Below, piece after piece: positions 18,163-26,503 of a stretch of 64,000 bases of DNA (within the stretch, counting starts at the first letter, position 1; each line of letters opens with the position of its first letter). The stretch covers positions 62,001-126,000 of the forward strand of contig NZ_PPEG02000007.1 of NCBI RefSeq assembly GCF_002899945.2, given 5' to 3'. The notes under the pieces were generated by a model. It saw only the letters and a program-made list of their open reading frames with translations. It ran no database searches and had not been told where the DNA came from. A program made the position numbers and the translations under genes. The DNA is from Chryseobacterium viscerum (lineage in GTDB: Bacteria; Bacteroidota; Bacteroidia; Flavobacteriales; Weeksellaceae).

Positions 18163-19368
18163 ATGAATCTCAAATCGAATGAACCTTTTTGGCTTTTAAA
18201 AAATGGATTAATGAAATCCTATCCATCTCTAAAATCAAATGAAGAATGTGAAGTTCTTATTGTAGGAGGCGGTATCACAGGGAGTCTTATTGCCCATCAG
18301 ATGATAGAAGACGGCTATGATACGATTCTTATTGATAAACGGGAACTTTGCAACGGAAGTACCTCTGCTACGACTTCAATGCTGCAATATGAAATAGATG
18401 TTCCTCTCTATGAACTGATAGGAAAAATAGGTAAAAAGGGTGCCGTTCTAAGTTATAAAGCGTGCAGTGATGCCATTGACCTGATAGAAAAGCTTTCAAA
18501 ACTGATCAAATCGGATGCGGGTTTCAAACGAAAGAAGTCCTTGTATTTTGCTTCAAAAAAGAAAGATGTTGATTGGCTGAAGAAAGAATATAAAGCGAGA
18601 AAAGAAAACGGATTTGAAGTGCAATGGCTGGAATCAGACAAGATTTTGGAACAGTTTGAATTTGAGAATACATATGGCGGTATTTTGTCAAAACAAGGGG
18701 CTAGTATTGATGCTTTTCAGTTTGCTCATGAACTTTTTATGCATAATGTAAGAAAAGGATTGAAGATCTTTGATAAGACCGAAATGGTAAAAGTGGAGGA
18801 GCATAAAGGGTTTAATCTGGTGACGGTAGACAGCGGATTTCAGATCAAAGCAAAAAAGATCATTTACTGCATTGGCTATGAAAGTAAAAACCTGCTGAAA
18901 GAACACTTCGTTAATCTGAAAAGTACCTATGCGGTTGTTTCTGAAATAGACAAAGACAAGTTTAAAAATATCAGCAGTACATTGGTTTGGAATACCGATG
19001 ATCCTTATCTCTACATGCGGACTACCGATGACGGAAGGATTCTTATCGGAGGAGGAGACGAAGATTTTTATGACGCTGAAAAAAGGGACGCCCTCCTCAA
19101 TAAAAAAGAAAAAGAGATCCTTAAAAATCTAAAGAAAATAAAACCTGATTATCCCTTTTATACAGATTTTGTCTGGGCAGGAACTTTTGGAGAAACCAAA
19201 GATGGACTTCCCTATATTGGTGCCCATGAAAAATTCAAAAATTCCTATTTTGTATTAGGTTTTGGAGGAAACGGGATTACTTTTTCAGCAACAGGGATGG
19301 AGATGGCTTCTCTGTTTATGAAGAACAAAAAACATCCGTTGTCAAGGTATTTTAAATTTGGGAGATAG
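18163..19368 (+). CDS. FAD-dependent oxidoreductase (D-amino-acid oxidase/GlpO-like fold)
   Basis: This 401-residue protein has the Rossmann FAD site VLIVGGGITGSLIAHQM at about 28-44, followed by the acidic residue of LIDKRE. A GSTSATTSM segment gives the usual substrate-side loop, and the C-terminal block GLPYIGAH...FGGNGITFSATG closes over FAD. The reaction is oxidation of an amine or amino acid in the cytoplasm; the exact substrate cannot be read. Some DadA/puuB-type enzymes share this form. It is a lone gene followed by a repeat-rich gap. Confidence 0.85.
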   Translation: MNLKSNEPFWLLKNGLMKSYPSLKSNEECEVLIVGGGITGSLIAHQMIEDGYDTILIDKRELCNGSTSATTSMLQYEIDVPLYELIGKIGKKGAVLSYKACSDAIDLIEKLSKLIKSDAGFKRKKSLYFASKKKDVDWLKKEYKARKENGFEVQWLESDKILEQFEFENTYGGILSKQGASIDAFQFAHELFMHNVRKGLKIFDKTEMVKVEEHKGFNLVTVDSGFQIKAKKIIYCIGYESKNLLKEHFVNLKSTYAVVSEIDKDKFKNISSTLVWNTDDPYLYMRTTDDGRILIGGGDEDFYDAEKRDALLNKKEKEILKNLKKIKPDYPFYTDFVWAGTFGETKDGLPYIGAHEKFKNSYFVLGFGGNGITFSATGMEMASLFMKNKKHPLSRYFKFGR

Positions 19369-19550
19369 TACTCGGGCTTTTAACCGCAAAAGGCTCAAAT
19401 GTTTTTAAACACTTAAGTTATTTTAAGATACTGCTAAATGTTTAAGAAGTGCACTTAAGTTTTTGAAAATCTTTGATTTTCAGCCTATATGTAAAACTAC
19501 TTGGATTTCTGCGGAATGATAAACTATCTGGATACCATCATTCCAATTGT

Positions 19551-19570
19551 GTCATTCCGTAGGAATTCTG
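19551..19570 (+). repeat. GTCATTCCGNAGGAAT word, copy with inverted partner
   Basis: GTCATTCCGTAGGAATTCTG here is matched by GTCATTCCGGAGGAATCC at 54337-54354. A degenerate reverse-complement copy lies 30 nt upstream at 19502-19520. Confidence 0.65.
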
Positions 19571-19635
19571 TTTACATTATTTGTAAGAATATAATAGAGA
19601 GATACTTTGGCAAATAGTTTAATAGAAAGGGCTTA

Positions 19636-19690
19636 ATTCCCCTCCTCTGGAGGGGTGGCGAAAATTCAAAGAATTTTTGACGGGGTGGTT
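19636..19690 (+). repeat. 55-bp two-hairpin dispersed repeat, copy 2
   Basis: Same 55-bp frame as 15149-15203 with only a few substitutions, mostly in the loop of the first hairpin. Confidence 0.88.
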
Positions 19691-19708
19691 TTACACATTA
19701 TCCAGCAT

Positions 19709-19734
19709 AAAAAAAGCGGGCCTCAACCCGCTTT
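19709..19734 (-). terminator. Rho-independent terminator of the vWA/MuiA operon
   Basis: AAAGCGGG and CCCGCTTT pair around CCTCAA, with seven Ts on the minus strand after the vWA gene stop. Confidence 0.88.
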
Positions 19735-19738
19735 ACAA

Positions 19739-20929
19739 CTACAAACTATACCCATTCTTTTTAGCCAGTTCAACAATAGAACTTTCAATGGCTTTTCCCA
19801 AATCATCAGAATCATGAGTTCCCCTTTTCTTCATTTCTCCGTCAATATAGGTCTGGCGCTTTTTAGAAAGCTCCTCAATTTCTTTCTGAATTTTATCACG
19901 GGCTGCCGATTTTACAGCAATCGTTTTTTGAATCTCTTCCTTACTTTTTCCTTTCAGTTCGGCAGGAAGTTCACTTTGTTTTACATTCGCAATAAATCCG
20001 GCATCCTTTTCAGCTTTATCCACCAGATCCCAGTGATCATTTTTGTAAGCATTCTTTTTAGATTTGGCAACAGCTCTTTCTACCAGGTTGGATGCTGACT
20101 GTGATTCTGCATTTTTATCCTGTGTAATCTGCTTAAGTCTGTAATCCGAGCCATGACTTCCATAATACATGTACGTGTCATTCAATTTTGCATTGCATTC
20201 GGAAATTCTGATATCGTAAGGCGTTTCAATATAGATTACTTTCCTGTCACTGTCGATATTGAAATATTTTCCACCTCCTAATGATGCTCCATTTTGCCAT
20301 GAAGTCTGAATGCCTTCCTTGCGGCTTCCGCAGAAAATGGTGTTGGTATAGATATTTTTACCTTTTGCTTTTGAAACAACATCTTTATAATTTATTTTTC
20401 CCTGATCAAATGCTTCATTCCCTGCAATATAAATCAGTTTCATGCTTTTGTCGTTGCCATCCCAGTTCAGGTTGGCAGAAGCATCACGAATAACAGCTCC
20501 GCAATATTCATTGCCGCCATTAGTTCTTAAGGCGAATAGTTTTTCGGAAATAAGATCAAGATCCTGAGTAAGAGGAGCAACCTGACGGATGTAATTTTCA
20601 TCACGGATTCCATCGTTTCCATATTCATACAGGGCAATTTCAATCTGGGGGGCCTTTCCGTTATATTTTAGGGTGGTCAAAGTATTCACAATATTCCAGA
20701 GTCTGGATTTTGCCTGATCAATCAGCCCGTCCATACTATTGGAAGTATCCAGTAAAAGAGCGACCTGAATTTTATTGTCCTTTAAGGTAGAGCTTGCCGG
20801 AATCATTGTTATTTTTTGTCCCGGTAAATGACTTTCAACATTACTTTTTATAGAGCGGTTGTCCGGAATAGTACCGGAGCTTAAAAAAGCGGTACCCGTT
20901 GCAAGTGCTAAGATTTTTAAGGTTGTCAT
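19739..20929 (-). CDS. Secreted von Willebrand factor type A domain protein
   Basis: This 396-residue protein has a signal peptide (about 1-20). A vWA domain spans about 50-240, starting IQVALLLDTSNSMDG; the DTSNS string is the DxSxS metal-ion site (MIDAS). The C-terminal third is Lys/Glu-rich and helical, with predicted coiled coil (SKKRQTYIDGEMKKRG). It starts 18 nt after the DUF4139 gene stop, so the two are one operon driven by the LytTR-type operator at 22610-22638. vWA domains mediate metal-dependent protein contacts, here in the periplasm or at the surface. No enzymatic motif was seen. Confidence 0.85.
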   Translation of the reverse strand: MTTLKILALATGTAFLSSGTIPDNRSIKSNVESHLPGQKITMIPASSTLKDNKIQVALLLDTSNSMDGLIDQAKSRLWNIVNTLTTLKYNGKAPQIEIALYEYGNDGIRDENYIRQVAPLTQDLDLISEKLFALRTNGGNEYCGAVIRDASANLNWDGNDKSMKLIYIAGNEAFDQGKINYKDVVSKAKGKNIYTNTIFCGSRKEGIQTSWQNGASLGGGKYFNIDSDRKVIYIETPYDIRISECNAKLNDTYMYYGSHGSDYRLKQITQDKNAESQSASNLVERAVAKSKKNAYKNDHWDLVDKAEKDAGFIANVKQSELPAELKGKSKEEIQKTIAVKSAARDKIQKEIEELSKKRQTYIDGEMKKRGTHDSDDLGKAIESSIVELAKKNGYSL

Positions 20930-20947
20930 ATTGTTGTTTTTTATTGG

Positions 20948-22549
20948 TTATCTGCTGTAATATTGAATCTGCATCTCTTTCGGATACTTTACTTCATAGG
21001 AGAATGTAATCTTCTCTGTACTTCCTGAGCCGATGTTCTTGTGCCAAAGGATGCTGCCTGTTTTATCATCAAGGCTTCCATCACCAAGGTTCAGCGTTTT
21101 TACCAGGATCTTAGAATTTTCGCTGATCGGAAGCTGATCAAGAACCTCCAGTTCAATACTTTCTTTTGTATTATTTCTGATGCTGATCTGATACGACTCC
21201 GTTTCCCATTTGTTGGAATTCATTGCCTTTTGAGACGTTTTATCTTCAAGCTTGATTCTTTTTACCGTAATTCTTTCATCTACTCCAAGAGAAATCGGGA
21301 ATTCGTCTTTCACATAATTGCTGGTAATATTGGTTTTTCCGATATAATTATCCTCAAAATAAATATTAGCTTCTCCATTGATAAGGTTGAGGTTCTGCCA
21401 GTTCTTTACAAAAGCCATCAGGAATACCTGATTATTAAGTTTTGGAACCGTGTGGTATTTGTAAGTGGCATCAATTTGTTTTTTATCCAGGATTACATAC
21501 TGTTCCTTTTCCTGGCTTACAATGGTCTGGTTGTAATTCAGCTCATAGATCACATTCATCTGGCTGTCAGAAACTGAAGCTACAGGAATCTGACTTGGTT
21601 TTGCGGCGATGTCTTCTCTCATCTGATAGGCATTTGCAGCTGAAACCTCCTTTTTAGATTTATAGCCGGCTACTTCCATCTGGGAATTGTATGGCGTATA
21701 TTCAGCTACATACAGCGGAGATAGAATAGGTCTGTCCTGATTGTATGACGGTCTGTAAGTTGAAACAAACAACTTTACATTTTTCCAGTCCTGTCCGGTT
21801 TTCTGATAAATTTTACCTTTATAAACCATTTCAAGAGGTTTTTTCACAGACTGAGCCCGCAAGTCGTAGGAAGGAACCCATCCGGCATCGGAAACGATGT
21901 AGCTTACCCCAAGATTCAGATTCGTTTCACTGTCTGCAAGAATTTCAAGCAAAAGTTCTCTGCGGTTGGTATTTTTATGAGTTTGCTCTTCAGCAGACTG
22001 GTTGTTGAGCTTTGCAATGCTTTCATCCAGAACCGTTTTCTGCTCATCAAGGAGAAATACCTGATTATCGATTTCCAGCATTCGTTTTCTATAAAACTCA
22101 GTAAGTTTAATAAGCTGTTCCTGTGGAGTAGATTTATCGTTGGTAGACACTTTCAAATTATCATTAATGATGCGCTGTTCCCCTGTCAGGTTTTTGATCT
22201 GAATATTCAGAAGGCTGACTTGTCTTTGAAGTTTTTTGGTCTCTGTTTCAAGTTTCTTTTCATTATCTGACAATTCATCATTTTTCAAAAAATTATTTTG
22301 AGGAGTAATGGAAAGAAGTGTTGTATTTTTTTCAAGATTGATTTTGTACGTATTCTCGTCCAGATTATTGGGGAGATTGACGATTCTTATTGTATTTCTG
22401 CCTTTTTGAAGGCTTACATTGGTAGTTCCAAAAACTTTAGCTCCCTGTAGAAATACGGTGGCTTGTTTTACTTCAATTTCTTTTTTGATTTCCTGTGCTT
22501 TGATAAAGGAAACTGAAAATGTAATTAATATTAAAAGATAACGTTTCAT
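20948..22549 (-). CDS. DUF4139 domain protein, mucoidy inhibitor MuiA-like
   Basis: This 533-residue protein has a signal peptide (1-18). A DUF4140-like N-terminal strand domain follows (about 25-115: VKQATVFLQGAKV, KGRNTIRIVNLP). A long coiled coil comes next (about 95-190, many Lys/Gln/Leu heptads), then the DUF4139 beta domain (about 205-530: VSYIVSDAGWVPSYDLRAQ). MuiA-like proteins are secreted and named for an effect on mucoidy; their biochemical role is unsettled. It heads an operon with the vWA gene and has its own operator and -7 box. Confidence 0.87.
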   Translation of the reverse strand: MKRYLLILITFSVSFIKAQEIKKEIEVKQATVFLQGAKVFGTTNVSLQKGRNTIRIVNLPNNLDENTYKINLEKNTTLLSITPQNNFLKNDELSDNEKKLETETKKLQRQVSLLNIQIKNLTGEQRIINDNLKVSTNDKSTPQEQLIKLTEFYRKRMLEIDNQVFLLDEQKTVLDESIAKLNNQSAEEQTHKNTNRRELLLEILADSETNLNLGVSYIVSDAGWVPSYDLRAQSVKKPLEMVYKGKIYQKTGQDWKNVKLFVSTYRPSYNQDRPILSPLYVAEYTPYNSQMEVAGYKSKKEVSAANAYQMREDIAAKPSQIPVASVSDSQMNVIYELNYNQTIVSQEKEQYVILDKKQIDATYKYHTVPKLNNQVFLMAFVKNWQNLNLINGEANIYFEDNYIGKTNITSNYVKDEFPISLGVDERITVKRIKLEDKTSQKAMNSNKWETESYQISIRNNTKESIELEVLDQLPISENSKILVKTLNLGDGSLDDKTGSILWHKNIGSGSTEKITFSYEVKYPKEMQIQYYSR

Positions 22550-22574
22550 CGTTTATTATTTTAAATTTCTAAAG

Positions 22575-22582
22575 TAAAATTA
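22575..22582 (-). promoter_or_regulatory. -7 element of the MuiA/vWA operon
   Basis: TAATTTTA on the minus strand is a TAnnTTTG box with a final A for G. It lies 27 bp from the proximal half of the direct-repeat operator, and the same 27-bp distance recurs at the next operator. Confidence 0.55.
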
Positions 22583-22609
22583 TCCCTATTTAAGGCTGGA
22601 AATTGGGAA

Positions 22610-22638
22610 ACTTGGTGAAGTGGTGGTTTGACTTGGTG
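22610..22638 (-). promoter_or_regulatory. LytTR-type direct-repeat operator A (upstream of muiA/vWA)
   Basis: ACTTGGTG occurs at 22610-22617 and again at 22631-22638 on the plus strand (CACCAAGT for the minus-strand genes), an exact 21-bp period. It lies 61 bp upstream of the MuiA start, between that gene and the terminator of the preceding SIMPL gene. Confidence 0.75.
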
Positions 22639-22659
22639 GGTTTGTCACAGGTAAAAAAT

Positions 22660-22686
22660 AAAAAACAGCTCCCAAAGGAACTGTCT
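22660..22686 (-). terminator. Terminator after the first SIMPL gene
   Basis: On the minus strand ACAGTTCC and GGAGCTGT pair around TTTG, followed by six Ts. It separates the SIMPL transcript from the MuiA operon. Confidence 0.78.
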
Positions 22687-22703
22687 TGTTAAATCTGTTA
22701 TTT

Positions 22704-23378
22704 TTAAAGGATTTCGTATCGTGTTTTGATGCTGTATTTCAGCTTGATGTTTTCAATATTATCAAAAGAATAATCTACCGGGGCATCAGCCATTTCCAAT
22801 TGTACACTGTTCATTCTGCCTTTATAAGCGGCTGGCATGATCATATCGCTGGTGTAGTCTTCTATTTCTACAATTTCAAGGACACTTCCTGTCTTTTTAC
22901 CCATACTTTCCAATAAGTAATCTGCTTTTTCTTTAGCGGCTTTCAAAGCGTTGATCTTCACTGCTTTTCTGAAATCTGCAATTTTAGTACTTTTTACCTC
23001 TGCGATGTTCAGACTGGTTACCCATTTTTGGTTCAAATCTTCAAAAATTTTACTAAGACTTGATTTTGTACTGGCCTTAAACTGATAGTTCTTTGAAAAC
23101 TTAGCCGTTTTAGAATAGATATTCTGGTACATCGACTTGAACTTGATATCCTCATTCTTTACTCCGGCATTCTTTAAGGTTTCAAATAACTTCTTCTCAT
23201 TATCTGCCAGATCATTTTTGTTGTCTGCTTTTATTCCGACACTGAAGATAATTTCATCCGGTTCTACTTCCATTTCGGCAACGCCTGTTACTTCAATTGC
23301 GTTCTTCTTTACTTCCTGAGCATTTACAAAGCTTCCAAGAGTTAAAATTCCGATTAATAAAAAATGTTTCAATTTCAT
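22704..23378 (-). CDS. SIMPL (DUF541) domain protein, secreted
   Basis: This 224-residue protein has a signal peptide (1-20, ending FVNAQ). A SIMPL domain fills the rest, starting IEVTGVAEMEVEPDEIIFSVGI and including FRKAVKINALKAAKEKADYLLESMG, the most conserved family block. Members of this family (for example BP26 and the periplasmic part of YggE) form ring-like oligomers in the periplasm. Their role is loosely tied to stress and envelope integrity. It has its own operator and promoter and its own terminator. Confidence 0.9.
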   Translation of the reverse strand: MKLKHFLLIGILTLGSFVNAQEVKKNAIEVTGVAEMEVEPDEIIFSVGIKADNKNDLADNEKKLFETLKNAGVKNEDIKFKSMYQNIYSKTAKFSKNYQFKASTKSSLSKIFEDLNQKWVTSLNIAEVKSTKIADFRKAVKINALKAAKEKADYLLESMGKKTGSVLEIVEIEDYTSDMIMPAAYKGRMNSVQLEMADAPVDYSFDNIENIKLKYSIKTRYEIL

Positions 23379-23409
23379 AATTTCCTGTTTTTGATTTTAA
23401 ATTCTGATG

Positions 23410-23417
23410 TAAAATTA
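23410..23417 (-). promoter_or_regulatory. -7 element of the first SIMPL gene
   Basis: TAATTTTA on the minus strand, the same octamer as upstream of muiA, again lies 27 bp from the operator. Confidence 0.55.
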
Positions 23418-23444
23418 CGCACATCAGATACTGGAAATTGGGAG

Positions 23445-23473
23445 ACTTGGTGAAATGGAGCTTTCACTTGGTG
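23445..23473 (-). promoter_or_regulatory. LytTR-type direct-repeat operator B (upstream of the first SIMPL gene)
   Basis: ACTTGGTG occurs at 23445-23452 and 23466-23473, period 21 bp, 67 bp upstream of the SIMPL start. The flanking GGAAATTGGGA is also shared with operator A. Confidence 0.75.
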
Positions 23474-23622
23474 AGCCTGTGGAAAAAGAAAAGTTGTTCC
23501 GAAAAATGTTATTTTGAACCATTAAGATCCTTAAGTTATTTAGATTATGAAGAGAGGCTTCATTGATATATAACAGAATCAAGCGGCCTAATTTTACTTG
23601 AATTCTTGAATTCTTCAATTTC

Positions 23623-24552
23623 TTAACGTTTTGTTTTCTCTTTATTTTTCTTCAGATCATATTTTACACTGAGGTTCATGATATATTGTATGCCCACTTC
23701 AGGATCAGCATTATTGATCACTTTATCAAAACCGGTATAATCTGTACCGTCATAATAAAAAGTCCTTGATTTCCTTTCTTCCTTTTTGACATATCTGCTG
23801 TCATAGCCATAGGTAACATTGGCACTTTCAAAAGCCACATAATTCTGATATTGGTTTTTAGGAAAAGCATACGTGAAACCTGAAGTCGCAATAGGGTTTC
23901 CGATAATTTCCTTTTTAAATAAGCTAAAGTAATTTTCCTTCTTTTTATCAAAAACAGCATACGCTTCCTTAAGAAGGTTTTCCTGGATTTTATCAATATC
24001 ATTGTTGATATAATCTACTTTAATAACATCATAAATCTGGAAATCTGAAGCCTCGGAGATTAGTTTTTCAATCATAGCGTGTTTGTTTACCGTAATAATG
24101 ATGTTTTTCTTGGTTTCAAAACCATCCATTTTCTGAGTAGCAACCTGTGCCTCTTTATTGATATTGTAATCATAGATTTTAGTTTGTGATATAAAATCCA
24201 CAAAAATATCATCGCTTTTGATTCCCATTGAGGATATCCTTTTTATAAAACCATTAATCCTCTTGTTGATATTTTCGATGGCAATTTTGGGAGTGGGAGC
24301 CTCTTCATTCAAGCCCAGCGTAAGCTTGTAACGGTCTGCAGTTTTGTTCATCAATACTTTTACACTCACAATCAATGTAGAATCATTGCTGAAATAACTG
24401 TTGGTGTTGTTATATTCAAGTAGCTTCTGAGGAGGGGAATAATCGTAATTATTTTTGTCTTTGTAGATTTGGTTCCCTCCGACCTGTGCTTTTGAAAAGG
24501 GTAAGAATGAAACAATGATGAAGAATAAAAATGTAAATGTTAGTTTTTTCAT
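23623..24552 (-). CDS. Second SIMPL-like secreted protein
   Basis: This 309-residue protein has a signal peptide (about 1-22). It is a diverged SIMPL domain: NINKRINGFIKRISSMGIKSDDIFVDFISQT matches the pattern of paired helices and a 'GI..DDI.....S' turn seen in the neighbouring SIMPL protein. The LLKEAYAVFDKKKENYFSLF helix takes the place of the conserved AAKEKADYL helix. The C-terminal tail is Lys-rich. It has its own upstream operator and an exact TAnnTTTG box. The family call is less certain than for the shorter paralogue. Confidence 0.72.
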   Translation of the reverse strand: MKKLTFTFLFFIIVSFLPFSKAQVGGNQIYKDKNNYDYSPPQKLLEYNNTNSYFSNDSTLIVSVKVLMNKTADRYKLTLGLNEEAPTPKIAIENINKRINGFIKRISSMGIKSDDIFVDFISQTKIYDYNINKEAQVATQKMDGFETKKNIIITVNKHAMIEKLISEASDFQIYDVIKVDYINNDIDKIQENLLKEAYAVFDKKKENYFSLFKKEIIGNPIATSGFTYAFPKNQYQNYVAFESANVTYGYDSRYVKKEERKSRTFYYDGTDYTGFDKVINNADPEVGIQYIMNLSVKYDLKKNKEKTKR

Positions 24553-24576
24553 GATTTTTAAATTTTAATTATGACG

Positions 24577-24584
24577 CAAACTTA
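24577..24584 (-). promoter_or_regulatory. -7 element of the second SIMPL-like gene
   Basis: TAAGTTTG on the minus strand is an exact TAnnTTTG match, 28 bp from the operator half-site. Confidence 0.65.
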
Positions 24585-24612
24585 ATCTTAGGGTCACATT
24601 ATCAATGGGTAA

Positions 24613-24641
24613 ACTTGGTGGAAGGGGAATTTCACTTGGTG
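24613..24641. promoter_or_regulatory. LytTR-type direct-repeat operator C (between the SIMPL-like and histidine kinase genes)
   Basis: ACTTGGTG occurs at 24613-24620 and 24634-24641, period 21 bp. The site lies 28 bp from the -7 box of the leftward SIMPL-like gene and 30 bp from the -7 box of the rightward histidine kinase gene, so it could act on both. Confidence 0.75.
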
Positions 24642-24671
24642 AATAGTTTTTGAGTACACTATATATATGTA

Positions 24672-24679
24672 TATCTTTG
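24672..24679 (+). promoter_or_regulatory. -7 element abutting the histidine kinase start codon
   Basis: TATCTTTG ends 4 nt before the ATG at 24684, which predicts a leaderless mRNA. Confidence 0.62.
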
Positions 24680-24683
24680 TTTT

Positions 24684-26477
24684 ATGAAAATGCTTAAACT
24701 CTTTACAATCTTTTTATTGGTGCTCCTGGGAAATATAATACGTTCCCAAACCACGAATAATAGCAGTGCTGCTGTGGAAGAAGTTCAGGTAGAAACAAAG
24801 AAGCTGAAAAAAGCAATTGATACTAAGAATGAATCCGCCCAGGCCGATTCTTATTATAGTATTGGCGAAACATTTTTCAGTGGCGGGAATTTTCCCAAAA
24901 GTGAAGAATATTACACAAAAGCTAAAAATCTGTATGAAAAACTGAATGACAAGCCTAATATTGAAAAAGCAACCCGAAGATTGGCTCAGTCACAGGAAAA
25001 ACAGAACAAAATAACACCCGCCATCAGTAACTACAGCAGGGTAGCGCAAATGGGATACAGTGAAAAAAGTAAGGCGGTCAATTCTAATGACGTTACGAGA
25101 CTTTCTTCTCCCACACCAGAGCTTAGGGCTGAAGCAATTCAGAATAATATCAATCTGAGTAAAAAAGAAAATGAACAAGGCGATCTTGCCGAAAGCTACA
25201 GTCAATTGGCTGATGTCAATCTAAGGCAGAAAGATGTTTCCAGTGCCGAAGAAAACCTGAATACAGCCTATAAAATTTCTAAAAAAGAAGCACCTCAACA
25301 AGCATTAGCCATCAATCAAAAGCTGGCTGATCTTTACGTTGAGAACAAAAATTATGATAAAGCTATTGAAGCTAAAAAAAAGGTTCTGAAAGAAGATTTT
25401 GTAAAAGACAATTCACAGGAAAAAGTCAATCAGATTCAGGAACTGGCAGATATTTATATTAAAAAAAATGATCCGAAAGAAGCGGTGGGTTTGTTGAGAA
25501 ATGCCTACGGAATTGCTTTAGACAAAGGACATACGCTGGAAGCTCAGAGAAGTGTAAAAAAACTGGACAGTCTTTATGCAATTTCAGGAAATATTGATGC
25601 TTCAGTTCAGCTATACAGAGATTTTCTGGGAAAACTTCCGAATCTCGTTTCCAAAGACAGAAGTCTGATCGATAATAAAATTCTGGAAGATACCGAACAA
25701 CGAATTTCACAGCTGGAAAAAGAAAAGGAGCTGAAGGATGAGCTTATCAGAAAAAAGGATGTCTTCAATTATAGCTTGGTTGGAGCTCTCATTCTGCTGA
25801 CCGGATTGATTACTTTTATTTTCAGAACCCTGAAGAAAGTTCAGACGAAAAATAAGAAAATTGCTCTTCAGTCGCTTCGCAGGGAGATGAATCCGCATTT
25901 TATCTTTAACAGTTTGAATAGTGTCAATCACTTTATCGCGACCAATAACGAACTGGAAGCCAATCAGTATCTGACGAAATTCTCAAAACTGATGCGTGGG
26001 GTGATGGAAAATTCTACAGAGGATTTTATTCCTTTCCAGCAGGAGCTTGATCTTCTTCAAAACTATTTGGCTCTGGAAAAGACCCGTTTTGCGGATAAAT
26101 TCGATTATGAAATTGAAGTAGATGAAGATCTCAATATGCAGAATCTGCAAATTCCGGGAATGCTGATACAGCCTTTTTTGGAAAATGCAATCTGGCACGG
26201 ACTCCGCTACAGAACAGAAAAAGGACTTTTAAAATTAAGCTTTGAAAAGAATGGATCTGATCTGAAAATTCTCATCGAAGACAACGGAATAGGAATCGAA
26301 GAAAGTAAAAAGCAGAAAACCCAGCATCAAAAGACCAGAGAAGGTAGAGGAATGAAGAATACCCTGGAAAGAATTCAGCTGCTCAACGATTTGTACAAAA
26401 AAGATATTACCTGCTCTGTAAAAGATAAAGAAAATACCAACGGAGTTTTGGTTACTATAAAAATTAAAATGCATTAA
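24684..26477 (+). CDS. LytS-type sensor histidine kinase with periplasmic TPR domain
   Basis: This 597-residue protein has a signal peptide (about 1-22). Tetratricopeptide-like helices fill about 50-340 (AQADSYYSIGETFFSGGNF, YDKAIEAKKKVL). A coiled coil and one membrane helix follow at about 362-382, then a His_kinase domain with the NPHFIFNSLN block (phosphoacceptor His405). The ATPase domain has FLENAIWHGL and DNGIGI boxes. This is the TPR-LytS class common in Bacteroidota, whose partners are LytTR regulators. One is encoded 660 nt downstream. It is transcribed divergently from the second SIMPL-like gene across operator C. Confidence 0.93.
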   Translation: MKMLKLFTIFLLVLLGNIIRSQTTNNSSAAVEEVQVETKKLKKAIDTKNESAQADSYYSIGETFFSGGNFPKSEEYYTKAKNLYEKLNDKPNIEKATRRLAQSQEKQNKITPAISNYSRVAQMGYSEKSKAVNSNDVTRLSSPTPELRAEAIQNNINLSKKENEQGDLAESYSQLADVNLRQKDVSSAEENLNTAYKISKKEAPQQALAINQKLADLYVENKNYDKAIEAKKKVLKEDFVKDNSQEKVNQIQELADIYIKKNDPKEAVGLLRNAYGIALDKGHTLEAQRSVKKLDSLYAISGNIDASVQLYRDFLGKLPNLVSKDRSLIDNKILEDTEQRISQLEKEKELKDELIRKKDVFNYSLVGALILLTGLITFIFRTLKKVQTKNKKIALQSLRREMNPHFIFNSLNSVNHFIATNNELEANQYLTKFSKLMRGVMENSTEDFIPFQQELDLLQNYLALEKTRFADKFDYEIEVDEDLNMQNLQIPGMLIQPFLENAIWHGLRYRTEKGLLKLSFEKNGSDLKILIEDNGIGIEESKKQKTQHQKTREGRGMKNTLERIQLLNDLYKKDITCSVKDKENTNGVLVTIKIKMH

Positions 26478-26500
26478 CCTTAGTTCTGGTTAATGCATTT
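26467..26500. terminator. Terminator-like hairpin overlapping the kinase stop codon
   Basis: AAATGCATTAACC and GGTTAATGCATTT form a perfect 13-bp stem around TTAGTTCT, between convergent genes. The following T tract is weak on both strands. Confidence 0.6.
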
Positions 26501-26503
26501 CAT

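Larger units (their letters stand above)
19369..19738. other. Gene-free stretch holding several degenerate intergenic repeats
   Basis: This gap has no credible gene. From left to right it holds an AACCGCAAAAGG...CTTAAGTTATTTTAAG AT-rich block. Next come two facing copies of an ATCATTCCGNAG word (19502-19520 inverted, 19551-19570 direct), the 55-bp two-hairpin repeat (19636-19690), and the terminator of the vWA gene (19709-19734). Confidence 0.7.

Noticed and set aside
19655..20098. 147-residue plus-strand frame starting in the 55-bp repeat
   Set aside because: It begins inside a dispersed repeat, crosses a terminator and is antisense to the vWA gene.
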